DNA from: Actinoplanes sp. M2I2
Lineage (GTDB): Bacteria > Actinomycetota > Actinomycetes > Mycobacteriales > Micromonosporaceae
Assembly: GCF_023544445.1 (NCBI RefSeq)
Contig: NZ_JALPVJ010000010.1
Location: 62,001-126,000 of the forward strand
Direction of reading: 5' to 3'
Length of the DNA: 64,000 nucleotides
The notes beneath the pieces were generated by a model. It was not told where the DNA came from. It made no database searches and saw only the letters and a list, made by a program, of their open reading frames with translations. A program made the position numbers and the translations under genes. Shown piece by piece: positions 42,469 to 51,475 of the stretch; position 1 is the first letter of the stretch, and each line of letters opens with the position of its first letter.

Positions 42469-43196
42469 AGCACCCGGGTCGGCAGCGGCGTCTCGGTCAC
42501 CGAGCCGTCCGCCGCGCGCCTCAGCTCGTACCCCAGCGGGCCGGGGCGGTCGGCCACGGCCTCGACCAGCGTGGTGCCGTGATAGACCAGACCGGCCCCG
42601 TCGTCGGTCGCGTAGCCGTCGCCGAGCGTGCCGTCGCCGACGTACTCGTGCATCTTGGGCCGCCGCTGCTCCTCGGCGTCGTAGTGCACCCCATTGCTGT
42701 ACGGCAGCCAGCCCAGCCCGTCGGTGAAGGCCTGCAGGTCGGGCCCGAAGCTGTCGGTGGTGCCGCCCTGGTGCCAGCAGATGGAGCCGGCCGAGACGCC
42801 GCTGAGCACGACACCCGACTGCCAGGCCTCGTGCAGGACCTCATCGACGCCGTGCGCCCGCCACAACGCGCACAGGTTGGCCACGCTGCCGCCGTGCACC
42901 CAGATGATGTCCTGCTCGAGCAGGTGTGCGCGGATGTCGGCGACGTTCGGAAACGGGAAGAGCTGCAGGTGGGAGACCACGAACTCGCTGCCGGCGAAGG
43001 CCCGGTAGTAGCCGCCGATGAGTTCCTCCAGATCGCCGGAGGCCTGGTTCAGCACACAGATGCGCGGCTTGGCCGTAGCGTTCGCGAGCTCGGCGGCGAA
43101 CCGATGGATCTTGCCCGGCCGCAAGTCGAAGCGGCCACGCCGGCCGACCTCGAGGAACGCGCTGGTGGCCAGGATGGTGGGCTGGTCGGCGGTCAC
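42465..43196 (-). CDS. Peptidase E-like (S51) serine hydrolase
   Basis: The product is 243 aa from GTG 43196, which overlaps the upstream stop (GTGA). The class I glutamine-amidotransferase-like fold with the nucleophile in LSGVSAGSICW (Ser135) identifies the S51 dipeptidase E/cyanophycinase family. IWVHGGSVANL is the oxyanion-side segment. It probably cleaves Asp-X dipeptides in the cytosol. It is the last gene of a four-gene overlapping operon with a nucleotidyltransferase, methyltransferase and G5 protein. Confidence 0.85.
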   Translation of the reverse strand: MTADQPTILATSAFLEVGRRGRFDLRPGKIHRFAAELANATAKPRICVLNQASGDLEELIGGYYRAFAGSEFVVSHLQLFPFPNVADIRAHLLEQDIIWVHGGSVANLCALWRAHGVDEVLHEAWQSGVVLSGVSAGSICWHQGGTTDSFGPDLQAFTDGLGWLPYSNGVHYDAEEQRRPKMHEYVGDGTLGDGYATDDGAGLVYHGTTLVEAVADRPGPLGYELRRAADGSVTETPLPTRVL

Positions 43197-44026
43197 CGCA
43201 CCATCATGGTGCATGCGTCGGTGGTGTCCAGCGCCAGGTCGGCGGCGATGTCGATGGCCAGCCGCAACCGCAGCGGATCACCCTCGAGCGCGGCGTAGGC
43301 CCGGTCGACCCGCTCGGCGAAGCGCTCGGGGGCGCCGGGCAGGGCGGCGGAGGCGGCCACGGCGCCCTTCTCGTTGATCAGCCAGCGGCCGGCCGCGCCG
43401 TGCAGGGCGTGCGCGCACACGCCGACCAGCCGGAACAGGCAGCCTGCGACGAAGGCGGTGTCGACCCGGGGGATCCCCTTGCGCGCGATCGCCACCAGGA
43501 AGTCCGCCTCCCACAGCCCGGCGATGAGGGCCTGCGACAGCGCCGGCGGATAGGTCCGCAAGCTGTCCCGCAGCGCTCCCAGCTCCCCCGTCGGGTCGGC
43601 CAGGACCCGGCCGAGAGCCAGTTCCCCGGCGTACGCGTGATCGGCGAACCCGAGCGGGTGCCCGCCCTGCTGGTGGAAGGCGTAGTGACCCTGCTCGACA
43701 TCGGCGCACACGGCCCGTACGCGATCGAGGTCCCGATAGATGAAGTCGAGCGCACCGCCGTCGACCTGGAGCCAGCCGCCGCCGTCGACCCAGGGTCCCC
43801 AGCCGCCCGGCTCGGTCACTCGCGCGGACGGACCGGCCAGGGCCCGCGCGACCGCGCCCAGCCGGTCGACGTCGAGCGGCGCGCGGTAATAGATGCCCAC
43901 GTCGGTGTCGGACTCCGGAGTGTGGGTGCCCCGGGCCCGGCTGCCTCCCAGCACGACGCCGACCACGCCGGGCACCCGCGCGAGCTCGGCGGCGATCTCG
44001 GCGAGCCGGGCGTCGGTCACGCTCAC
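43193..44026 (-). CDS. Nucleotidyltransferase-domain protein
   Basis: The product is 277 aa from a GTG overlapping the methyltransferase stop. GGSRARGTHTPESDTDVGIYY near residues 27-47 is the pol-beta nucleotidyltransferase pattern (GS, then D-x-D). The remaining residues are helical and may form a second domain, as in aminoglycoside adenylyltransferases. The substrate is unknown. An antibiotic- or nucleotide-modifying role is possible but not supported by neighbours. Confidence 0.78.
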   Translation of the reverse strand: MSVTDARLAEIAAELARVPGVVGVVLGGSRARGTHTPESDTDVGIYYRAPLDVDRLGAVARALAGPSARVTEPGGWGPWVDGGGWLQVDGGALDFIYRDLDRVRAVCADVEQGHYAFHQQGGHPLGFADHAYAGELALGRVLADPTGELGALRDSLRTYPPALSQALIAGLWEADFLVAIARKGIPRVDTAFVAGCLFRLVGVCAHALHGAAGRWLINEKGAVAASAALPGAPERFAERVDRAYAALEGDPLRLRLAIDIAADLALDTTDACTMMVR

Positions 44027-44757
44027 CGTCGGGCCTCGATCAGGACCCGGGTGGCGTACGAGACGAACATGCCCTTCACGGTGATCTCCTCGTGCACGGC
44101 CCGCAACTGGTCCCGGTATTTCTCGATCGTGAAGCCCGGCACAGTCCAGACGACCTTGCGCAGGAAGTGCGCCACCGCGGCGATGTCGTAGAACTCGGCT
44201 CGCAGGCGCTCACCACGTACCCGGAGGACTTCGAACCCGGCGGACTCGGCGGCCGCGGCGATCTGCCCGGGGTGCTGGCGAACCGGCGGCGGCAACGGGC
44301 CCAGCATGGCCTCGGACAACTCCCGGTTGCTGCCCGCTCCGATCTGCTGGGACAGGAAGACGCCGCGCTCCTTCAGGATGCGGGCGATCCCGGTCCAGTC
44401 CGTGACGGTCGGGTGACGGCTCACCACCAGGTCGAACGCGCCGTCACGGAACGGCAGCCGGTCGGTCGCGACGACGGCGCCCAGCCTGGACCGGGCCACC
44501 GGGAGGTTCGGCGGCCAGGACTCGGTGGCCACGGTCATCCCGGTGAACCCGGCCTTCGCGATCGCGTAGGCGAAGACTTCACCGCCACCGGTCTGCAGGT
44601 CGAGCGCCGCTCCGGCGTGGGTGAGCCGTTCGGCGACCAGGCCGGCGTAACCCCAGGAGGGCCGGGCCTCGGTCGCCCGGCCCTCGAACCAGGAGAAGTC
44701 CCAGCCTTCGAGCGGGACGGCCGCGGCCTCGTCGAGCAGCGCGTCGAAGTCCTTCAC
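44023..44757 (-). CDS. SAM-dependent methyltransferase
   Basis: The product is 244 aa from GTG 44757, overlapping the G5 gene stop. Class I fold: ALDLQTGGGEVFAY is motif I (usually DxGxGxG, here with Gln-Thr), then TVATESWPPNLPVAR, then LPFRDGAFDLVVSRH (motif IV-like). The substrate is unknown. Coupled translation with the nucleotidyltransferase and peptidase genes suggests one functional unit. Confidence 0.82.
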   Translation of the reverse strand: MKDFDALLDEAAAVPLEGWDFSWFEGRATEARPSWGYAGLVAERLTHAGAALDLQTGGGEVFAYAIAKAGFTGMTVATESWPPNLPVARSRLGAVVATDRLPFRDGAFDLVVSRHPTVTDWTGIARILKERGVFLSQQIGAGSNRELSEAMLGPLPPPVRQHPGQIAAAAESAGFEVLRVRGERLRAEFYDIAAVAHFLRKVVWTVPGFTIEKYRDQLRAVHEEITVKGMFVSYATRVLIEARR

Positions 44758-45965
44758 TGCGGCAGTTTGGGGAGTTCCGGGATCTCGGCGCAATCGATTT
44801 GCGGCAGCTCGGCCGGGGCGCCCGGGGCCTCCGGGGGCTCCGGGGCCTCCGGGTCGAGCACGTCGATGTCCTGGCCGGCCAGGGTCAGTCCGTCGCGGAC
44901 GTCGCGGTCGTGGTGCTCGTCCCGGCCCTCGCGGTCGTCGGGGCAGTACGCCTGGGCCTGGCGCCCCAGCGGCACGCAGACCCTGAGCCTGCGGCAGCCC
45001 CCGTCCCCGTCGCCGCGGAGACGGTCGAAGCCACGCCAGGCACCGATCACGATCACCCGGTCCCGGGGCTGGCGAGAGACCGTGGTGTCGATCAGCTTGC
45101 GCCCGGTCTCCTGGCCGTCGGTCACGGTGACCAGGTAGCGCAGCGTCTCCTCACCGGGCACCCCGGCGGTCCGGACCTTGCGGAAACCGCGGGGCAGCGC
45201 GGCGTCCCGCACGAACTGGGTCTGGAAGGGGATCTCGCGCTTCTCGTACTCAGTGCGCGTGGTGACGGACGGCTTGGAGGGCGACTGGCTCGCGGGCTCA
45301 GCCGGTTTCGCCGGCTGAACCGGCGGGGCGGGACGGGCGGGCCGAGCAGGGCGGGCCGGCCGAGCGGGACGGATCGGCTGGGCCGCTTTTCCGGGCGCCG
45401 GCCGTGCGGGCGCAGCTTTTCCTGGCGCGGCTGCTCCGGCGGCCTTTCCGGGGGCGGCTGCTCCGGCGGCGGCCTTTCCGGGGGCGGCTGCTCCGGGGGC
45501 GGCTGCTCCGGGGGCGGCTGCTCCGGGGGCGGCTGCTCCTCGGGCGGCTGCTCCTCGGGCGGCTGCTCCGGGGCCCTGTAGCGTCTTCGAGCCGGGCGCG
45601 GGCTGGTGAGGAGCGTGCGCCTGACCCATCGCCTGCGTCGGCTGACGCGGGACGGTGTGGTCGGCCTGACCCGCCGTACGGGACAGGGTCGCCGCCGGCT
45701 CCAGGTCGGGCCGGGCCGGCGTAGGCGCTGATGGCACCGGCATCCCGGCCTGCGGGTCGGCCTGGCCGATCGCGGTGACGATGCGCGGGGCATCGGGGCT
45801 GTCCCCGGTCAGCGTGGCGATGCCGACCACGGCCCCGCCGATCGCGATGAGCAGCGCGCTCGTCCCGGCCGTCATTCGTACGCCGAACGGCAGCCGGGCC
45901 CACCAAGACTTTCGTGGCATTTCGAGCAATTGCTGCAAAGAGTCACTAGTTGTCTGGTTTTGCAC
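44754..45965 (-). CDS. G5-domain surface protein with Ala/Pro repeat linker
   Basis: The product is 403 aa from GTG 45965. ATG 45920 (MPRKSWWARL) is an alternative. A cytosolic tail is followed by a membrane or signal-anchor helix near 28-52, then a linker of GAAAP/GKAAP and RPARPA repeats to about residue 230. A G5 domain follows at about 236-310 (TRTEYEKREIPFQTQFVRD, LRYLVTVTDGQETGRK). The last 90 residues contain three Cys and an acidic Pro-rich end. G5 domains bind wall glycans or zinc. An envelope location is inferred. Confidence 0.82.
   Translation of the reverse strand: MQNQTTSDSLQQLLEMPRKSWWARLPFGVRMTAGTSALLIAIGGAVVGIATLTGDSPDAPRIVTAIGQADPQAGMPVPSAPTPARPDLEPAATLSRTAGQADHTVPRQPTQAMGQAHAPHQPAPGSKTLQGPGAAARGAAARGAAAPGAAAPGAAAPGAAAPGKAAAGAAAPGKAAGAAAPGKAAPARPAPGKAAQPIRPARPARPARPARPAPPVQPAKPAEPASQSPSKPSVTTRTEYEKREIPFQTQFVRDAALPRGFRKVRTAGVPGEETLRYLVTVTDGQETGRKLIDTTVSRQPRDRVIVIGAWRGFDRLRGDGDGGCRRLRVCVPLGRQAQAYCPDDREGRDEHHDRDVRDGLTLAGQDIDVLDPEAPEPPEAPGAPAELPQIDCAEIPELPKLPQ
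45421..45575. repeat. 15-bp periodic repeats encoding the G5 protein linker
   Basis: Repeats of GGGGGCGGCTGCTCC-type 15-mers, interrupted by related units with TTT, encode the GAAAP/GKAAP series on the minus strand. Copies between 45485 and 45575 are nearly identical, as expected for replication slippage and variable linker length. Confidence 0.85.
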
Positions 45966-45982
45966 CTAAGCATTGTGCGGCG

Positions 45983-46014
45983 CGAGGCCCCGGACGCCAA
46001 CATCCGGGGCCTCG
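45983..46014. terminator. Hairpin between the FMN reductase and G5 genes
   Basis: A perfect 12-bp stem (CGAGGCCCCGGA with TCCGGGGCCTCG) has an eight-base loop. On the plus strand, GTGGCG and TTTTT follow within six bases. The only gene ending here is the minus-strand FMN reductase at 46039, so it probably terminates that transcript before the G5 promoter. Confidence 0.75.
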
Positions 46015-46038
46015 TGGCGTTTTTGATCAGTTGCTGCC

Positions 46039-46602
46039 TCAGGCGGCCTGACGGATCGGCTCGAGGGCCTTGCTCCAGGTCACGGTCTGGTCGAGAACCG
46101 TGGTGAGAGCCTGCTCCTGGCGCTCGCTGGGCAGGAACGTGCTCCAGTTCTCGAAGTCGGTCGCGAGCGACAGCAGGACCTGGGCGCGCACGTCGGCCAT
46201 CATGAGCTCGCCGGCGATCAGCCGCAGGTGCTCGACCGCGCGGGCGCCACCGACCGCGCCGTAGCCGACGAAACCGACGGCCTTGTTGTTCCACTCCTTG
46301 AACAGGAAGTCGATCGCGTTCTTCAGCGCGCCCGAGGTGGAGTGGTTGTACTCCGGGGTCACGAAGATGAAGCCGTCGAAGGAGTCGATCTTCTTGGCCC
46401 ACTCGATGGTGTGCGGCTTGCTGTACTGGCCCATCGACGGCGGGATCGCCTCGTCGAGGTGGGGCAGGTTGTAGTCGAGTAGGTCGACGAGCTCGAACTC
46501 GGCATCGTCGCGCTTGGCGGCGACGTCGAGAACCCACTTGGCCACGGCCTCGCCGTTACGGCCCGGGCGGGTGCTGCCGAGAATAATTCCGATCTTGGTC
46601 AT
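46039..46602 (-). CDS. NADPH-dependent FMN reductase
   Basis: The product is 187 aa, flavodoxin-like fold. The flavin phosphate loop GSTRPGRNGEAVAKW is near residues 9-23, and TPEYNHSTSGALKNAIDFL is the classic NADPH-FMN reductase segment. It reduces flavins, quinones or azo compounds. It is divergent from a MarR gene across a 131-bp region with an inverted repeat, so redox- or ligand-responsive control by that regulator is plausible. Confidence 0.93.
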   Translation of the reverse strand: MTKIGIILGSTRPGRNGEAVAKWVLDVAAKRDDAEFELVDLLDYNLPHLDEAIPPSMGQYSKPHTIEWAKKIDSFDGFIFVTPEYNHSTSGALKNAIDFLFKEWNNKAVGFVGYGAVGGARAVEHLRLIAGELMMADVRAQVLLSLATDFENWSTFLPSERQEQALTTVLDQTVTWSKALEPIRQAA

Positions 46603-46684
46603 TGCGTTTTCCTCGCCTGCGCTGGTGGTGTGCTCTCGCGCCGTGGTAACCCATTGCGCTGTCGGTGCGTCCTTGCGCCTTAAC

Positions 46685-46700
46685 TTGCTACGTCAAGCAA
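46685..46700. promoter_or_regulatory. Inverted repeat in the reductase-MarR intergenic region
   Basis: TTGCT-ACGTCA-AGCAA (46685-46700) is a 16-bp inverted repeat of the length favoured by MarR-family dimers. It lies upstream of a leaderless-type -10 TACGAT (46721-46726) for the marR gene and could control both divergent genes. Confidence 0.5.
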
Positions 46701-46733
46701 CTATTCCTGCGACGCGGGCCTACGATCAACCCC

Positions 46734-47222
46734 ATGTCCGCCACATCACCCGAACCGGTCCTCCCGCCGGACCTCACCGCGCTCTCCGCTAAGGAAGAAG
46801 CGGTCATGCGGGCGCTCGGCCGGATCCTGCTCGTGCTGCCACGGGCGATGAACGCCGACCTGGAGACCGAGCAACGCATGACGCTGAGCGAATACAGCGT
46901 TCTGCGGCACTTGTCCGAGTCCCCCCACGGTCGCATGCGCATGAGCGAGCTCGCACAGAGTTGCGACATGTCGCTCAGCGGCATGACCCGGCTGGCCGCC
47001 AAGCTCGAGTCCCTCGGCTACCTCAACCGGGTCAAGTGCGAGCAGGACGCCCGCGGCTGGAACGCCGTGCTGACCGCGGACGGCCTGGCCCGGCTGCGCC
47101 AGGCCTGGGTCACCCACCTGTCCAGCGTCCGCCGCCACATCTTCGACCACCTGGGCCAGATCGACCTGGAAGACCTGGCCACCGCCCTGAACAAGATGGC
47201 CACCGACTCGGACCTGCGATGA
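46734..47222 (+). CDS. MarR-family regulator
   Basis: The product is 162 aa. The winged HTH lies at residues 55-115 (LSEYSVLRHLSESPHGRMRMSELAQ, then SLSGMTRLAAKLESLGY, and the wing VKCEQDARGWNAVLT). It starts seven bases after a TACGAT -10, probably leaderless. It likely regulates itself and the divergent FMN reductase. The GNAT gene downstream overlaps it by four bases (ATGA) and is co-transcribed. Confidence 0.92.
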   Translation: MSATSPEPVLPPDLTALSAKEEAVMRALGRILLVLPRAMNADLETEQRMTLSEYSVLRHLSESPHGRMRMSELAQSCDMSLSGMTRLAAKLESLGYLNRVKCEQDARGWNAVLTADGLARLRQAWVTHLSSVRRHIFDHLGQIDLEDLATALNKMATDSDLR

Positions 47223-47671
47223 CCACCATCGAGCAACGCTCCTGGGACGACCCGGCCGGCGCCGCCCTGCGAGCCGCCCAGCGGGCCGAGCTGGACGAGC
47301 GCTACGGCAGCGACGACCACGAGCCCGGCGCCGCCCCCTCGGCGGCCGACATCGACCTGTTCCTGGTCGCCCTCGGCCCCGACGGCGCCGCCCTGGGCTG
47401 CGGGGCCCTACGCCGCCTGGACGACCGAAGCGCCGAGATCAAGCGCATGTACGTCCTGCCCGACCTCCGCGGCAAGGGCATCGCCACGGCCGTGCTGCGG
47501 GCGCTGGAGTCAGCCGCCGTCACCCGCGGCTGGACGACCCTGCGCCTGGAGACCGGCACTGAGCAGCCGGAAGCGATCCGCTTCTACGAGCGCGAGGGTT
47601 ACCGGGAGATCCCTCTCTACGGCCCGTACGTGGGGTCGGAGATCTCACGCTGCTACGAGCGCACCCTCTAG
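47219..47671 (+). CDS. GNAT-family N-acetyltransferase
   Basis: The product is 150 aa with its ATG in the marR stop. GNAT core: SAEIKRMYVLPDLRGKGIATAVLRALE includes the acetyl-CoA loop RGKGIA. LETGTEQPEAIRFYEREGY is the C-terminal part. The substrate is unknown. Co-transcription with marR and proximity to the reductase suggest a detoxification unit. Confidence 0.9.
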   Translation: MTTIEQRSWDDPAGAALRAAQRAELDERYGSDDHEPGAAPSAADIDLFLVALGPDGAALGCGALRRLDDRSAEIKRMYVLPDLRGKGIATAVLRALESAAVTRGWTTLRLETGTEQPEAIRFYEREGYREIPLYGPYVGSEISRCYERTL

Positions 47672-47731
47672 ACATACGAGACAGAAACGACGCCCAGGAC
47701 GACGCCGTTACCCCGGTATTACCGTGATGAC

Positions 47732-48310
47732 ATGACTGCGGTGCCCGAGTGGATACGACCGCCTCGGCCCGAAGGCTGGTACTCCGAGGACCTCGACGAG
47801 CTTGCCGAAGCACCCCGCCACACCGAACTGATCGACGGAGCGCTCGTCTTCGTGCCTCCCCAGCGGGTCTGGCACGCCCGGATGATCACCGCTCTGGTGA
47901 ACGCGTTGACGACCCAGGCGCCGGAAGGCATCGAGGTCGACCGGGAGATTACGATCCGGCTCGACAGGTGGAACCGGCCCGAGCCTGATCTCCTGGCCAC
48001 GACGGCGCCCTACGACCCGTCCCGCACGTTCTACCTGCCCGAAGAGACCCTTCTGGTCGTGGAGGTGGTCTCACCGGAGTCGGCCCACCGTGACCGCGAC
48101 GTCAAAGTTCGCAAGTACGCGGAGGCCGGCATCGCGAACTACTGGCGCGTCGAGGAAGCGGACGGATCACCGGTGGTCCACGCCTACGAACTGGACGGAC
48201 CCACCCGGTCGTACGTGCCGACCGGAATCCACCGACGCGAGCTCCGCACTACTACCCCATTTCCGATCGAGCTCGACCTCGATGGCCTCGTGCCCGGCCG
48301 CAAGAGCTAG
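47732..48310 (+). CDS. Second Uma2-family nuclease-like protein
   Basis: The product is 192 aa. ELIDGALVFVPP, RPEPDLLATTAP, VVEVVSPESAHRDRDVKVRKYAEAG and NYWRVEE give the Uma2 Asp/Glu/Lys order. It shares that layout with the protein at 13204 but little detailed sequence. TACCGT lies six bases before the ATG (leaderless). Its 3' end abuts, and may have truncated, a PIN-domain gene on the other strand. Confidence 0.88.
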   Translation: MTAVPEWIRPPRPEGWYSEDLDELAEAPRHTELIDGALVFVPPQRVWHARMITALVNALTTQAPEGIEVDREITIRLDRWNRPEPDLLATTAPYDPSRTFYLPEETLLVVEVVSPESAHRDRDVKVRKYAEAGIANYWRVEEADGSPVVHAYELDGPTRSYVPTGIHRRELRTTTPFPIELDLDGLVPGRKS

Positions 48311-48427
48311 TTTCGGCCGGCGATCGCGCAGCAGACTCACCACCCACTCATCGCCAGCGAGCAGCTTGGCCAGCCCCTGGCTGTCGAGGACCGGCGTCCC
48401 TTCATGGATCAGCCTGCAGCGGGCCAT
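48310..48427 (-). pseudogene. Truncated PIN-domain toxin remnant
   Basis: From ATG 48427 the frame reads MARCRLIHEGTPVLDSQGLA then KLLAGDEWVVSLLRD, the first strand-helix and catalytic Asp (VLDS) of a VapC-like PIN toxin. After about 39 residues the similarity stops where the Uma2 reading frame begins on the other strand. The remaining PIN acidic residues are absent. The start overlaps the end of the restored antitoxin frame, as in intact pairs. Confidence 0.5.
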
Positions 48428-48695
48428 TCGCCCTCGTCGGCAGATACCTCGTCGAAGACCTGCCGCGCCTGCTGACGAGCGCGCTCCGAGACCAGCCCCT
48501 TGCGGCTCTCGTAATCGGCCAGATACTCATCGAGCACCTGCCGCGTAACTCCTGCTCGACCGCATCGGCGATCAACGCGGAGAACTCACGCTTGCGCACC
48601 CGTGCGCGGATAACCTCCATCGTTCCCTCGGGCATCGACAGAGTCACCCGCGTCGCCAGCCCTTCCCCAATGTTGTACACCGCGTCGCCCACCAA
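48409..48695 (-). pseudogene. Frameshifted VapB-like antitoxin
   Basis: From GTG 48695 the frame gives RVTLSMPEGTMEVIRARVRK and REFSALIADAVEQELR, a ribbon-helix-helix-like antitoxin N-terminus. At about 48541-48546 the similarity switches frame and continues QVLDEYLADYESRKG to EWPAAG, with TGA at 48409-48411. A single missing base explains the switch. In the unshifted frame the tail is nonsense to 48402. With the truncated PIN gene beside it, the module looks dead. Confidence 0.55.
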
Positions 48696-48885
48696 CCCAG
48701 TGTGTCAAACGAATAGGAAAACGCCACCGCGTCATTGCGAACCGGCACAGCATCGCGTGACTCAGCAGAGCAGGTCAGAAGTTGAATCGGAACTTCATCG
48801 CGTCGCATGATGCTGTAGCCTATTGACTGAAAGCCAAACAGATAGGCATCCGCCTGCATAATTCCCAGGCAGGTCTCGATCGTTC
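48696..48885. other. AT-richer intergenic stretch
   Basis: No gene seen. Base composition is clearly less GC-rich than the flanks (for example GTCAAACGAATAGGAAAACG). It may contain the promoter of the decayed antitoxin, but no confident -10/-35 pair or repeat was found. Confidence 0.4.
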
Positions 48886-49326
48886 CTAGATCAACGTCGG
48901 ATCGCCAAGCTCGTAAGGCTCATCGATCCAGACACCCTCGATGCTTCGGGGACCTTTGAAGCCCTTGTCTGACGTCATCATCACATCAGCCGGATACTCA
49001 AGAGCGCTTGCGAGATGGATCGCGTCATAGTTCTTCAGTCCGTAGGCGTGTGCACAGCGCCGGGCGCGAACGGCTACACCGCGTGAGAGTTCTACCCTCA
49101 GAAGATTTGGGCTGTCGAGCAGGCGAACGCATTCATCGTCAAGGTCTTGAGGGTACGGGTCCCTCAGGCTCCATCCACGAACCTCGACGTACGCCAGCAT
49201 GCTGATGAGCACGGTCAGCTTCTTGGCGTCGGCGAGTCGGAGAGCTTCTGCGATAGGCTCGTGACCCGGACTTTTGGTAACAACAGTAATAAGAGCGTTG
49301 GACTCAAGGTAGACCGACTTGGGCAT
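48886..49326 (-). CDS. PIN-domain protein (VapC-like toxin candidate)
   Basis: The product is 146 aa from ATG 49326, one base after the stop of the preceding gene. PIN features: VYLESNALI near residue 5-13 (the usual Asp is Glu or Ser-Asn here), Glu in LAYVEVRGW, DAIHLASALEY and MMTSDKGFKG. Three of four acidic positions are clear. It is predicted to be a metal-dependent RNase. Its partner is not a small DNA-binding antitoxin but a 272-aa protein of unknown fold. Confidence 0.82.
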   Translation of the reverse strand: MPKSVYLESNALITVVTKSPGHEPIAEALRLADAKKLTVLISMLAYVEVRGWSLRDPYPQDLDDECVRLLDSPNLLRVELSRGVAVRARRCAHAYGLKNYDAIHLASALEYPADVMMTSDKGFKGPRSIEGVWIDEPYELGDPTLI

Positions 49327-49327
49327 C

Positions 49328-50146
49328 TTAGGACGCACCGCGAATGTCCTCCAGATGCTCCCCTGGCGCCCGATCGCCGGCCATGTCCAAACTTAATCCG
49401 GATAGTGCAACAGCCGGCGCATCGGCCGCATCCGGCAACAGTTCGATTCTGCGCATCCGTACCGTAAGAACTGTGTCCTCGATGTCTCTGACAATGAGTC
49501 CAGAAACCTCGACACGCCTACCCCAGGCTGCTTTCAACTCATCAACCTGGCCGACCTCGAATCGAACAGCCACCCGAGGGCCGTTTCGCTCAGGCCACAG
49601 GCCGGCCTCGCGTCGATCATGAAGCGACAGACTGTCGAGACGACCGATGACGGAGCCGATGGACTCCCTCCTCGTCTTGAGAGTGGCGCTCAGATTTTCA
49701 GCGGAACGATGAGTGACCGTGACGGCGCGGACCGGGTGATCGTCTCTCAAGAGTTGGATCTGCATACCATCGGACGAGATCAGGCCGAGCAGCCGGGTCA
49801 AGTCGGCAGCTGTTCGCGCGGACCGGATGTCCCACCCTTCGGGCAGACCCTCGTGCTCCTCCGCCTGCGCGAAGCCGTCAACGGCACTGGCCAGCACGCC
49901 GGAGAGCGTCTTCGACGTTGCTCCTCGCCTGGGCATATTCGGTGCCAGCGTGGTGACGATGCTCCCCAAGCTGAGCTCCGTAAGACCCCAACTGGTCCGA
50001 TCGTCCGCTCGACCAGACTGCTTATTGAGGGCCTTGTCCTCCAGCTCTCCAAGCAGCTCAAGAATCTGCCCCATGACGGTGAAGGCGCGACGCGCATCAC
50101 CCGAGCCCTCCGGCCCGGGCAGGATCACACGAAGACCGTCCCCCAC
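49328..50146 (-). CDS. Unknown partner protein of the PIN gene
   Basis: The product is 272 aa from GTG 50146 with AAGGTGG upstream. GTG 50164 is a weaker option. The N-terminal two-thirds is helical (ILELLGELEDKALNK, TELSLGSIVTTLAPNM, TAADLTRLLGLI). The C-terminal part is beta-rich, with GSVIGRLDSLSLHDRREAGL, VAVRFEVGQVDELKAAWGRR and VEVSGLIVRDIEDTVLTVRM, suggesting a small barrel. I recall similar C-termini next to PIN genes in other phyla but no assigned function. Translational coupling suggests it regulates or neutralises the PIN protein. Confidence 0.65.
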   Translation of the reverse strand: MGDGLRVILPGPEGSGDARRAFTVMGQILELLGELEDKALNKQSGRADDRTSWGLTELSLGSIVTTLAPNMPRRGATSKTLSGVLASAVDGFAQAEEHEGLPEGWDIRSARTAADLTRLLGLISSDGMQIQLLRDDHPVRAVTVTHRSAENLSATLKTRRESIGSVIGRLDSLSLHDRREAGLWPERNGPRVAVRFEVGQVDELKAAWGRRVEVSGLIVRDIEDTVLTVRMRRIELLPDAADAPAVALSGLSLDMAGDRAPGEHLEDIRGAS

Positions 50147-50164
50147 CGCACCACCTTCGCACAC

Positions 50165-50367
50165 TCAATCTGCCCAGGGGAACAGCAACTCAACCGAAGC
50201 CAAGCGGTGCTTGGTTTCGAGCCCGTCCCGACGCGCACGCGGGTATCTCTACTCGATCGCCGAAGCCTGCGACTGGGACAGGCGGTGCGCCCTCATCAAT
50301 GATGAACGCTGCGACGTCCGTTCGCGCACTGGCTGGAACGTGGCGAAACTGCGGAGATCAAGTTGAC
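50165..50367. other. Gap between the PIN unit and ychF
   Basis: About 200 bases without a supported gene. Composition is mixed. No tRNA, terminator hairpin or recognisable remnant was found. The promoter for the PIN-partner transcript should lie at its left end. Confidence 0.4.
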
Positions 50368-51453
<1,086 letters not shown>

Positions 51454-51475
51454 GGAACGTTAGTCTACGCAGCGG

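Noticed and set aside
45421..45575. CRISPR-like periodic repeats
   Set aside because: The 15-bp units have no spacers and encode an Ala/Pro linker in frame.
50205..50230. tRNA-like TTCGA sequence (GGTTTCGAGCCC)
   Set aside because: No matching acceptor, D or anticodon stems could be folded around it.
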